Shown here piece after piece: positions 1 through 6,535 of a stretch of 27,973 nt of DNA. Numbering within the stretch: the stretch's first letter is position 1; every line of letters begins with the position of its first letter. The stretch comes from an uncultured Bacilli bacterium (GTDB lineage: Bacteria; Bacillota_I; Bacilli_A; RF39; UBA660), in assembly GCA_947632625.1 (NCBI GenBank), contig CANRPZ010000006.1, positions 1 through 27,973 on the forward strand, in the 5' to 3' direction. The notes beneath the pieces were generated by a model. It had not been told where the DNA came from. It saw only the letters and a list, made by a program, of their open reading frames with translations, and did no database searches. The position numbers were made by a program, and so were the translations under genes.

Positions 1-32
1 TCTTTGCTGTACTCATGTTAATGGGTATGTAA
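1..32 (+). CDS. 3' end of an upstream gene, hydrophobic C-terminus
   Basis: The window opens inside a gene. Read in the frame starting at base 3, the last codons give F-A-V-L-M-L-M-G-M and then TAA at 30-32. A hydrophobic C-terminus would fit a TadC/TadB-like pilus platform protein, which usually precedes pilin genes of this kind, but nine residues cannot prove that. The other two frames also contain nearby stops, so the assignment rests on the hydrophobic ending and the promoter that follows it. Confidence 0.35.
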   Translation, partial: FAVLMLMGM

Positions 33-48
33 AGAATTTTAAATATTA

Positions 49-77
49 TTGATATTATAAATAAAAAAGTATATAAT
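49..77 (+). promoter_or_regulatory. Strong sigma-A type promoter for the pilin operon
   Basis: A -35 box TTGATA (49-54) and a perfect -10 box TATAAT (72-77) are separated by 17 bases. Transcription should start near base 84, giving a short leader that contains the strong ribosome site GGAGGAG at 91-97 in front of the first pilin-like gene. Five of six -35 positions and all six -10 positions match consensus, making it one of the best promoters in the window. Confidence 0.8.
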
Positions 78-102
78 AAAAAAGAATAGAGGAGGAGATA
101 AA

Positions 103-363
103 ATGAAGGAAGCAACAGGAGAATTAAATATGACTGTAGTTACCGTAGTAGCAATTGCAGCAGTAGCCGCATTCTTCTATGCATTTGTATGGCCTAGTAT
201 TAAAAATAGTATCGTTGCCAGTACAAACTGTGCTAGTGCTCAATGTAGTCAATGTACGACAAAAAACGATGGCAGTAGTAAATGTACGGCATGTTATTAT
301 GGAGAAAAATTTGATCAAGGTCCTATAACTTGTACATTCCAAGGCGGAACTACTCAAAAATAA
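103..363 (+). CDS. Small pilin-like protein, cysteine-rich (pilin 1)
   Basis: This 86-residue protein has a short hydrophilic leader (MKEATGELN), one hydrophobic helix at about residues 10-29 and a small exposed domain with six cysteines between about residues 43 and 77. The layout is that of a Flp/Tad-like or type IV pilin: a short leader, an N-terminal helix for assembly and a small head. It has a very strong ribosome site (GGAGGAG, five bases before ATG) and a strong promoter, fitting an abundant structural subunit. The next gene is a paralogue sharing the leader and a W-P-x-I-K segment just after the helix. The classic prepilin cleavage site is not clear; a cut after Gly6 would be the natural guess. 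I do not recognise a named family with certainty. Confidence 0.75.
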   Translation: MKEATGELNMTVVTVVAIAAVAAFFYAFVWPSIKNSIVASTNCASAQCSQCTTKNDGSSKCTACYYGEKFDQGPITCTFQGGTTQK

Positions 364-390
364 AAAAGAATATAAATAAGGAGCTAAAGA

Positions 391-633
391 ATGAGAGAGG
401 CCACAGGTGAACTAAATATGACGGTTGTAGTAGTTATAGCGGTAGGAATCCTATCGGTCTTTTTCTTTGCTATACTTTGGCCAAATATTAAAGCTACATT
501 TATTGCTAGTAATAAATGTAGTGATGCAGTATGTAATAAAAGGACATTAAAAGATGGATATGTTGTTTGTCGCTATTATGATGCAAACGGTAAACAACAA
601 GGATCTGAATTTGAATGCCCTTGGAAAGGTTAA
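391..633 (+). CDS. Small pilin-like protein (pilin 2), paralogue of pilin 1
   Basis: This 80-residue protein starts MREATGELNMTVV, almost identical to pilin 1, followed by a single hydrophobic helix (about 10-29), the shared W-P-x-I-K segment and an A-S pair before the first cysteines. The head is different, with four cysteines and more charge. It is preceded by AAGGAG (377-382), eight bases before the ATG, and lies 27 bases after pilin 1 with no terminator between, so the two should be co-transcribed. It probably arose by tandem duplication and may be a second major or a minor subunit. The pilin role is inferred from topology and context. Confidence 0.72.
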   Translation: MREATGELNMTVVVVIAVGILSVFFFAILWPNIKATFIASNKCSDAVCNKRTLKDGYVVCRYYDANGKQQGSEFECPWKG

Positions 634-646
634 TTGAGGTGATTGT

Positions 647-1114
647 GTGAGAGAAGCAATAGGTGGTACATGGATCTTTCAAATTGTAATCTTTTTTATT
701 TTACTTTTTACTGGTTATATGTGTATGTCAATTAATCATTCCAAGGCATTTAATGTAAAAAATACAATTATAAAAGAAATAGAAAGAGCAGAAGGAGTTA
801 ATTTAAGAAACCCTAATGATGATAAAGCCATCAAAAATATTGTAACGTATCTAAAAGATAATGCTTATCGAACGACTGGAGTATGTCCAAATGGTTATAC
901 TGGATATAATCGTGAGGGTCAACTTGATAGTCGAAATTCTGCTTTTTGTCTTATGCCTGTTAATGTTTCAGGTAGTATTGATCGACCTAATATGACTTAT
1001 TATCGCGTTGTTGTTTTTTATCAACTTGATTTACCAATATTTAGAAGCATCTTCAGTTTTAAAGTTTCTGGGGATACTAAAATTATAAGTCATAGCAAAG
1101 GGGTGAGTGTATGA
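647..1114 (+). CDS. TadE/F-like pseudopilin A
   Basis: This 155-residue protein starts at GTG 647, with GAGGTGA at 636-642 as ribosome site. It begins M-R-E-A-I-G-G, then a hydrophobic helix at about 8-28, a charged helical stretch and an exposed domain with two cysteines (about 88 and 105). Towards the end it has a Y-Y-R-V-V-V-F pattern followed by L-P and V-S-G-D-T, resembling the beta-rich end of TadE/TadF-type minor pilins. The next gene is a clear paralogue with the same order of motifs, and the genes overlap by four bases (ATGA), so translation is coupled. Minor pilins of this kind are thought to help initiate or tip the fibre. TadE/F membership is inferred from architecture. Confidence 0.65.
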   Translation: MREAIGGTWIFQIVIFFILLFTGYMCMSINHSKAFNVKNTIIKEIERAEGVNLRNPNDDKAIKNIVTYLKDNAYRTTGVCPNGYTGYNREGQLDSRNSAFCLMPVNVSGSIDRPNMTYYRVVVFYQLDLPIFRSIFSFKVSGDTKIISHSKGVSV

Positions 1115-1593
1115 GAGAAGGAATTGGCGGTATTTGGTTAACTCAACTAATCATTCTGTTCATGCTTATATTTGTAGCCTTTTTAGCTTTGTCTTTAAAT
1201 TATACGAAGGCATTTAAAATAAAAAATGAATTATTAACAATTATTGAAAAAAAAGAAGGCTTAACGAGTGGAGATAATGGTAGTATTGCTATTATTAACA
1301 ATTATTTAAAAAGCAATGGTTATTTCGTCACAAAAACCTGCCCTGAAGGTTCTTATGGTGTATCAAATTTAGATAACCAAGCAGTTGAACCAGCTGTCGG
1401 TAATAATAAACCTTATTATTATTGTGTTACAAAAGTAAAATCTCCTTCTAGTAATAATCCTAATAAGGTTTATTACCAAGTAAATATATTTTTTTATTTC
1501 AATTTACCTGTTATTGGAGATGTATTTAAATTTAATGTTAGTGGAAATACCGGGGATGTAATTAATCCAACAGATACGTTAAAAGCAAAATAA
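1111..1593 (+). CDS. TadE/F-like pseudopilin B
   Basis: This 160-residue protein overlaps the previous gene by ATGA and shares its plan: leader M-R-E-G-I-G-G, a hydrophobic helix (about 9-29), the K-A-F-x-[I/V]-K-N segment just after it, a pair of cysteines, a Y-Y-x-V-x-x-F strand, then L-P and V-S-G-N-T near the end. The pair looks like a tandem duplication in which both copies were kept, as with TadE and TadF in Tad loci. It is followed after 13 bases by the TadZ-like gene with a strong AAGGAGGAA site. Function as a minor pilin is inferred; no catalytic motif is seen. Confidence 0.65.
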   Translation: MREGIGGIWLTQLIILFMLIFVAFLALSLNYTKAFKIKNELLTIIEKKEGLTSGDNGSIAIINNYLKSNGYFVTKTCPEGSYGVSNLDNQAVEPAVGNNKPYYYCVTKVKSPSSNNPNKVYYQVNIFFYFNLPVIGDVFKFNVSGNTGDVINPTDTLKAK

Positions 1594-1606
1594 GGAGGAA
1601 TAAAAA

Positions 1607-2605
1607 GTGAATGTTATTGTATCAAATAAATATCAATCATTACTTGCAACATTAGATATTGATATTATTAAAAGCATTAATGGGGAATTTCAAGTGGAAG
1701 ATCTAGTAAATCAATTTACCAATTTTTATTTTAATAAAATGATTTTAGATATTACAGCTTTAAAAGATTATCAAAATATTGAAACTTTACAAAACCTATC
1801 TATGAATATGGATGTAAGCAATATTATTCTTTTATTAGATGATTCAGAGGTTGTAAATTCACCTAAATATTTATCTGGATTAATTTCCATGGGAATTTAT
1901 AATTTTACTAGAAATATAGATGCAATTAAATTTTTAATAAACAATCCAAATACTTATAAGGATGTAGCTCAATATCATCAATTAAATAATATGTATGCTT
2001 CTACTGGTGATGAAGGTAGTGGAGATTATAATAAATTAGGTTTACGTGTAATTGGTATTAAAAACGTCACGAATCATGCTGGATCTACAACTTTAACTTA
2101 TTTGTTAAAAAAAGAACTTGCTAAAAAATATAATGTTATTGCTGTAGAGGTTGACGAACATGATTTTATCTACTTTAATGATAAAACCTTAAAAACAACC
2201 TCAAGTTTAGATTTGCCAGCCTTTATTGCTATGAATAGTGATGCTGATGTTATATTAGTTGACCTAAATGATAGAGGTAGCATTAGTGCTTGTACGGAGG
2301 TTTTATATTTAATAGAACCTGGCCTAATTAAATTAAATAAGTTAATACGTAAAGATAAAAGAACATTTGAAAAATTACGCGATAAAAAAATTATTTTAAA
2401 TCGTAGTATTTTAAATCAAAGAGATGTAAAAGATTTTGAATTTGAATCTAAAAGTAAAGTATTCTTTAATATTCCTTATTTAGATGATAAATTAGATAGT
2501 CATAAAGAATTGCAAGAATTATTGGCAAAACTTGGCTTTGTTCGTTTTGAAGAAACAAGCGAAAATGAAGGAAAGAGCAATAAATTATTTAATATTTTTA
2601 AATAA
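1607..2605 (+). CDS. TadZ/CpaE-like pilus protein with degenerate P-loop
   Basis: This 332-residue soluble protein starts at GTG 1607, seven bases after AAGGAGGAA. Residues 1 to about 145 look like a receiver-like alpha/beta domain. From about residue 148 a MinD/ParA-like fold begins (V-I-G-I-K-N-V), but the expected Walker A K-G-G-x-G-K-T-T is replaced by N-H-A-G-S-T-T-L, so the catalytic lysine is missing. A later strand reads V-I-L-V-D-L-N-D, where MinD-family proteins have Walker B. Receiver-like plus MinD-like is the TadZ/CpaE plan, used to place Tad pilus machines in the cell. With the lysine lost, ATP hydrolysis is doubtful and a scaffold role is more likely. It is the last gene before a hairpin and a new promoter. 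Confidence 0.65.
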   Translation: MNVIVSNKYQSLLATLDIDIIKSINGEFQVEDLVNQFTNFYFNKMILDITALKDYQNIETLQNLSMNMDVSNIILLLDDSEVVNSPKYLSGLISMGIYNFTRNIDAIKFLINNPNTYKDVAQYHQLNNMYASTGDEGSGDYNKLGLRVIGIKNVTNHAGSTTLTYLLKKELAKKYNVIAVEVDEHDFIYFNDKTLKTTSSLDLPAFIAMNSDADVILVDLNDRGSISACTEVLYLIEPGLIKLNKLIRKDKRTFEKLRDKKIILNRSILNQRDVKDFEFESKSKVFFNIPYLDDKLDSHKELQELLAKLGFVRFEETSENEGKSNKLFNIFK

Positions 2606-2606
2606 A

Positions 2607-2653
2607 AATGTCAAATTTTACATGTTTTTCTTCTAAAACTTGACATTGTTTTA
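2607..2653 (+). terminator. Hairpin at the end of the pilus operon
   Basis: AATGTCAA (2607-2614) pairs with TTGACATT (2640-2647). After one mismatch a further five base pairs form (2616-2620 with 2634-2638), leaving a 13-base loop. The tail TGTTTT is weak, so termination may be partial. The 3' arm also contains the -35 box of the next promoter. Confidence 0.55.
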
Positions 2654-2668
2654 AATAATAGCTAAAAT
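2640..2668 (+). promoter_or_regulatory. Promoter for the VirB2-like pilin gene
   Basis: A perfect -35 box TTGACA (2640-2645) and TAAAAT (2663-2668, five of six matches) are 17 bases apart, ahead of a ribosome site AGAGAGG (2684-2690) and ATG 2700. It marks the start of the secretion-system transcription units. Its -35 box lies within the 3' arm of the preceding hairpin. Confidence 0.75.
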
Positions 2669-2699
2669 AAAAGTAGATATGAAAGAGAGGTAGAAAATT

Positions 2700-3059
2700 A
2701 TGGGTATAAATTTTTGTACGAATACCGCTAATATTTGGCAAATTGTAGGATACGTTTTATTGATTTTTAAAATTGTTATTCCAATATTATTAATTATTTT
2801 TGGCATCTTGGATTTAGGAAAAGCTGTTATCGCTAGTAAAGAGGATGAAATTAAAAAGGCAACGGGTTCTTTAGTAAGAAGAGCTATTGCTGCTGTTGTA
2901 ATATTCTTGTTGCCAACCATTGTTTCTTTTCTTATTGGCATAGTTGGTGGTTTTAAAGGTACAGAAGCTGAAAAAGATTATAATGTATGTAGAAAATGTA
3001 TCACAAATCCAAATACAGGCTGTCCAGATGCTTCTAGAATTTGGAATGCAGAAAAGTAA
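2700..3059 (+). CDS. VirB2/TrbC-like T4SS pilin
   Basis: This 119-residue protein has two hydrophobic helices (about 13-36 and 62-83) joined by a short charged loop with K-A-x-I-A-S-K and I-K-K-A-T, then a tail with three cysteines and several charged residues. Two helices with a small polar loop is the VirB2/TrbC pilin plan. The helix-loop-helix is repeated, at roughly 60 % identity by hand alignment over 67 residues, at the C-terminus of the gene at 4261, and more distantly in the gene at 5424. A strong terminator follows directly at 3063-3090, so it can be made in excess over the rest of the machine, as expected for a pilin. There is no obvious long signal peptide; the first helix may act as one. 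Confidence 0.7.
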   Translation: MGINFCTNTANIWQIVGYVLLIFKIVIPILLIIFGILDLGKAVIASKEDEIKKATGSLVRRAIAAVVIFLLPTIVSFLIGIVGGFKGTEAEKDYNVCRKCITNPNTGCPDASRIWNAEK

Positions 3060-3062
3060 ACC

Positions 3063-3090
3063 AAAAAGCAATGTAAAAATTGCTTTTTTT
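3063..3090 (+). terminator. Intrinsic terminator after the VirB2-like gene
   Basis: AAAAAGCAAT (3063-3072) pairs perfectly with ATTGCTTTTT (3079-3088) around a six-base loop, and the 3' arm runs into a T tract to 3090. It starts four bases after the stop codon and separates the pilin transcript from the structural genes downstream. Confidence 0.85.
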
Positions 3091-3108
3091 ATTGGTCTAT
3101 GATATGAT
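3080..3108 (+). promoter_or_regulatory. Possible weak promoter for the 3128 gene onward
   Basis: TTGCTT (3080-3085) and TATGAT (3103-3108) are 17 bases apart. The -35 box matches only three of six positions and lies inside the terminator arm. It is reported because transcription of the genes beyond the terminator otherwise relies on read-through. Confidence 0.35.
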
Positions 3109-3127
3109 TTTAGTATGGTGAATCAAA

Positions 3128-4246
3128 ATGAAAGAAAAAATAAAAAATATTTATAGCAATAATAAACAAAAAATTACTTTATTTGGGAGTATCGCTTTTG
3201 TAATGCTTTTAATTATCATTACAATTTCTATTGTGGTTAAATTTATTGGCATTAAAATTTCTTATGAAAAATTAGAAGATAAGCTAGAACAAGCAGCTGC
3301 TTCTTATTTAGCTGAAAATCCTGATTTACTGCCTACCAGTAATAATCCAACTGTTGTAATCAGTACAGATACTTTAATTCAAAATAAATATATTAAAGAA
3401 TTAAATAAATATGTAAAAGATCCATCTTGTACAGCCAATATATTAGTAGATTTTATTGAAACAAATAACTATAAATATCAAGCTTATTTAATTTGTAATA
3501 ATTTTAAAACCGAAAAGTTTATTGATACTATCAAAAAGAATAATAAGATTTCTCAAACTGGAGATGGATTATATGAGATAAATAGTGAGTTAGTTTTTAG
3601 AGGGCAAAATCCCAATAATTTTGTTAATTTTGCTAATGAATTATGGCGTATTGTAAAAATTGATAAGAATAATAATATTCAAATGATATTAACAACATCT
3701 TCTTCTGATATTTATAATTATTATCAAGTTTGGGACGATCGATATAATACAGAAGAAGATGCAAATTATGGTGTAAATAATTATAATGTAAGTCGTGCAC
3801 TTATAAACACTAAAAATATTTTTGCTGAAAAATATACATCTTATCAAACATATTTGGCTAAATTTGATTTATGTGCAGGTAAAAGAGCAAGTACAAGTAC
3901 AGATAAAAGTGGTCGATTAGAATGTGGTGAAGCTATAAAAAATCAAGATATTGGTCTATTACCATTATATGATTATATGAATGCCAGTTTAGATGGCTTA
4001 TGCCAAAATGCTACAAGTAAGCAATGTCAAAACTATAATTATTTAGTAAATTCAGATTATAGTTGGTGGACTATGACAGGAAATATGGATAATACTTATC
4101 AAGTATTTGGAATTGATGAAAGTGGCGAAATAAATATGGATTATGGTGCTTATAATAATGTTTTACGTTATGTTTTAGCACTTAATAATGATGTTTTATT
4201 TGCAAGTGGGGATGGAACTCAATCAAATCCATATACAATAAGATAA
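3128..4246 (+). CDS. Membrane-anchored extracellular protein with a WRIV-type domain
   Basis: This 372-residue protein has a short cytoplasmic lysine-rich start, one transmembrane helix (about 17-41) and a large exterior domain. Residues around 155-190 carry F-R-G-Q-N-P and L-W-R-I-V-K-I, a pattern seen in surface proteins of uncultured low-GC Gram-positives, and the protein ends in G-T-Q-S-N-P-Y-T-I, also typical of that group. The helix followed by a long polar helical segment gives it a pseudopilin look. Six cysteines are visible in the exterior part. It stands between the VirB2-like pilin and two secreted VirB2 fusions, so a surface or tip role in the T4SS is a reasonable guess, but its function is not known to me. 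GGTGA at 3118-3122 supports the start. Confidence 0.65.
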   Translation: MKEKIKNIYSNNKQKITLFGSIAFVMLLIIITISIVVKFIGIKISYEKLEDKLEQAAASYLAENPDLLPTSNNPTVVISTDTLIQNKYIKELNKYVKDPSCTANILVDFIETNNYKYQAYLICNNFKTEKFIDTIKKNNKISQTGDGLYEINSELVFRGQNPNNFVNFANELWRIVKIDKNNNIQMILTTSSSDIYNYYQVWDDRYNTEEDANYGVNNYNVSRALINTKNIFAEKYTSYQTYLAKFDLCAGKRASTSTDKSGRLECGEAIKNQDIGLLPLYDYMNASLDGLCQNATSKQCQNYNYLVNSDYSWWTMTGNMDNTYQVFGIDESGEINMDYGAYNNVLRYVLALNNDVLFASGDGTQSNPYTIR

Positions 4247-4260
4247 AAAAGGTGAATTTT

Positions 4261-5382
4261 ATGAAAAAGTATTTATTATTCTTAATTACATTTATTTTAA
4301 TAGGTGTTCATAATATTGCAGCTGCTTCTTGTGATGAATTACAATGTATAAGTTGTACGTATGATGTAGGAATATATAAAATTAAGTATGATGTACAAGC
4401 CGATGGCTTTGGTGGGGCAACAATTACTGATAGGCAGTACATAAAAACTGATACAGAATCCCGACTAGTTTATAATTTTTTGGATGATACTAAATATCCT
4501 ATTTCATCAGAAAATTTTATTGTTAATAACGAACTACTATCTTGCCCATCAAATATATATTTAAAATATGCAGCTGGTGCCAGTACTACAATTGGTGTAA
4601 CTTTATCTTTTAAAGTATTTTCTGATTCAAAATCATATGAAAGCCTATCAAATTCAAGTGATAATAAAAAACCTTTTATTATAGATTCAAATCAAGCAGG
4701 AAAAGCTTGCAATTATACTGGATATCCCAATATTCCTATTATAATACGCAGAGTTGGAGATGAATTAAAATATGAAATTGGCCAAAATTATGAAATAGCT
4801 ACTTCCGATTTAAAAGTCAATGATTTCCCAGAAGATGAAAATGGTGAATGTCCCACTATTTATATAAGCTGTGGATCATATAGTAATAATAAATTTTGTC
4901 GATTTTATAAAGAAGCAACTGATATAGATATTATGCAAAATAATCCTGGGCAATCTGGAAATGATGTTCCTAGTGGAGAAGATGTCGGAGCTGATAATCC
5001 AAATAATTCATCTAATAGTAATAATAATACTGCTGATATAAGTAATTTTTGTGAAGAAGAAGCGGTGCAACATGCTTTTCGCCTTGCTGGTTATATACTA
5101 TTAATTGTAAAAATATTGATTCCTATATTGCTAATTATATTTGGTGTAATAGATTATTCAAAAGCTATAATTTCTTCTAACGATAGTGCACTTCAAAAAT
5201 CCACATCTTCTTTAGTAACGAGAGTAATAGCAGCCGTAGTTATTTTCTTATTACCAACGGTTATAAATTTTGTTTTTGGACTTATACCAACTGCAGAATT
5301 AAATGGAAAATATTGTAAATGTAGAACATGTCTATATAAACCGGGGAAATGTGGTAAATGTGTTTTGACTAGTCAAGGATAA
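4261..5382 (+). CDS. Secreted cysteine-rich protein with C-terminal VirB2-like module
   Basis: This 373-residue protein has a clear signal peptide (MKKYLLFLITFILIG, likely cut in the A-A-A region near residue 22), an exterior domain up to about 240, a low-complexity Asn/Ser/Gly linker, then a two-helix VirB2-like module (about 270-345) and a cysteine-rich tail. About 14 cysteines are present, including C-x4-C-x2-C at the mature start and C-x-C-x2-C near the end. The module closely matches the pilin at 2700, including I-P-I-L-L-I-I-F-G and I-F-L-L-P-T. The natural reading is a T4SS subunit that can join the pilin assembly while displaying a large head. ATG 4261 is preferred over GTG 4252, because that GTG lies inside the ribosome site AAAGGTGA. 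Confidence 0.68.
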   Translation: MKKYLLFLITFILIGVHNIAAASCDELQCISCTYDVGIYKIKYDVQADGFGGATITDRQYIKTDTESRLVYNFLDDTKYPISSENFIVNNELLSCPSNIYLKYAAGASTTIGVTLSFKVFSDSKSYESLSNSSDNKKPFIIDSNQAGKACNYTGYPNIPIIIRRVGDELKYEIGQNYEIATSDLKVNDFPEDENGECPTIYISCGSYSNNKFCRFYKEATDIDIMQNNPGQSGNDVPSGEDVGADNPNNSSNSNNNTADISNFCEEEAVQHAFRLAGYILLIVKILIPILLIIFGVIDYSKAIISSNDSALQKSTSSLVTRVIAAVVIFLLPTVINFVFGLIPTAELNGKYCKCRTCLYKPGKCGKCVLTSQG

Positions 5383-5423
5383 AAATTCTTGATATAATGT
5401 AAGTTGAAAAAAGTAGGGATGTT

Positions 5424-6521
5424 ATGAAAAATAAAAAATTTTTAATTATATTCACTATTATATATATAGCATTGCCTATTTTGGTAAGTGCTAAAAATGC
5501 ATTATTTACTTGCGAGTATTATAAGCCAAGTGATTCTTTAAGTGGCTCTCAACAAGCTAATGTTTTGTGCGATATTTATAGTGATTACTCTCATCAATGC
5601 TATATTAAAGTTGGTGGAGTTGTAGATAGAAATTCTAATAAAGAGAAAATTCAAAACTGGGGTACTGCCACAGGATTAACTTGGAAAGCAAAAGAGTATG
5701 TAAAAAATACAAATACTTGTCCCAATTACTTATTAATACGTTTAGAAAATAACGCATTATTTAATATGGGAGGATATGCCATTTGGGCTGCAGAAAATGA
5801 AACAGATTTGGCAGCTCTTACAGATGTTTTACATAATGGAAATCCTAAAATTAATTTTTATCCTGCTAGTTTAATGGGAATGGAAATATCTGATGAAGAT
5901 AAGAAAAAAGCAGAAGATCTAATCAATAGCTATATTGATATGTATAATGATTTTGCAAATACTTCATTGGAAGATTGTTCTAATAACAATGCTAATATAA
6001 CAAAGTATAAAGAATGTACTGATAAAATGCAAGCTATTTATAGTAATATTTCAACGTCAAACAATGAAGTATATAATTATATTAATCAAGGATATTTTAC
6101 AGAGTCTGATCAAATTATAGTTGAATATAGAGCGGCAGTAAAAGCGGCGGAAGATCATTCTGGAGATTTAAAGAAAGAAATAAATCCACCTCAATCTAAT
6201 CCAGAACCGAATTTAGATCCAGACTTAAATTTAGATGTCCCAGAAACTACTTTGAATTGCGAAATTTTTGATGGTGATTTTGGAAAAATTTTAAATAGTA
6301 TTCTAGGAATAGTTAGATTTTTAGTTCCTATATTAATTATTGGATTATCTATTGCTGATTATATAAAGGCTATCGTTGCTCAAAATCAAGATGAAATAAA
6401 AAAATCTACACAAAGATTAATTAAAAGATTAATTATTGGTGTTCTAATATTTGCTTTACCTACATTATTAAAATTTGTATTAAATTTAGCAGGAATTGGA
6501 ACTTGCTCTAATATTGGATAG
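5424..6521 (+). CDS. Secreted protein with C-terminal VirB2-like module, second type
   Basis: This 365-residue protein has a signal peptide (about 1-23, cut near V-S-A), an exterior domain with several cysteine pairs, an acidic and proline-rich linker (about 250-275, P-E-P-N-L-D-P-D), then a two-helix VirB2-like module (about 285-355) with V-P-I-L-I-I, I-K-K-S-T and I-F-A-L-P-T. It is the third occurrence of this module in a row and the most divergent. The architecture parallels the gene at 4261 while the exterior domain is unlike it. It is likely a second displayed subunit of the same machine. A TATAAT at 5393-5398 lies upstream, but no good -35 box stands at the right distance, so a separate promoter is uncertain. 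AGGGA precedes the ATG by about five bases. Confidence 0.66.
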   Translation: MKNKKFLIIFTIIYIALPILVSAKNALFTCEYYKPSDSLSGSQQANVLCDIYSDYSHQCYIKVGGVVDRNSNKEKIQNWGTATGLTWKAKEYVKNTNTCPNYLLIRLENNALFNMGGYAIWAAENETDLAALTDVLHNGNPKINFYPASLMGMEISDEDKKKAEDLINSYIDMYNDFANTSLEDCSNNNANITKYKECTDKMQAIYSNISTSNNEVYNYINQGYFTESDQIIVEYRAAVKAAEDHSGDLKKEINPPQSNPEPNLDPDLNLDVPETTLNCEIFDGDFGKILNSILGIVRFLVPILIIGLSIADYIKAIVAQNQDEIKKSTQRLIKRLIIGVLIFALPTLLKFVLNLAGIGTCSNIG

Positions 6522-6535
6522 AAAGGGGAAAAAAT

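Noticed and set aside
5365..5376. Perfect 12-base palindrome TTGACTAGTCAA at the end of the 4261 gene
   Set aside because: It lies in coding sequence, and several such palindromes are expected by chance in 28 kb of AT-rich DNA. No second copy was noticed.
5365..5398. TTGACT and TATAAT as a promoter for the 5424 gene
   Set aside because: The spacer is 22 bases, too long for a normal sigma-A promoter. A -10-only promoter remains possible.
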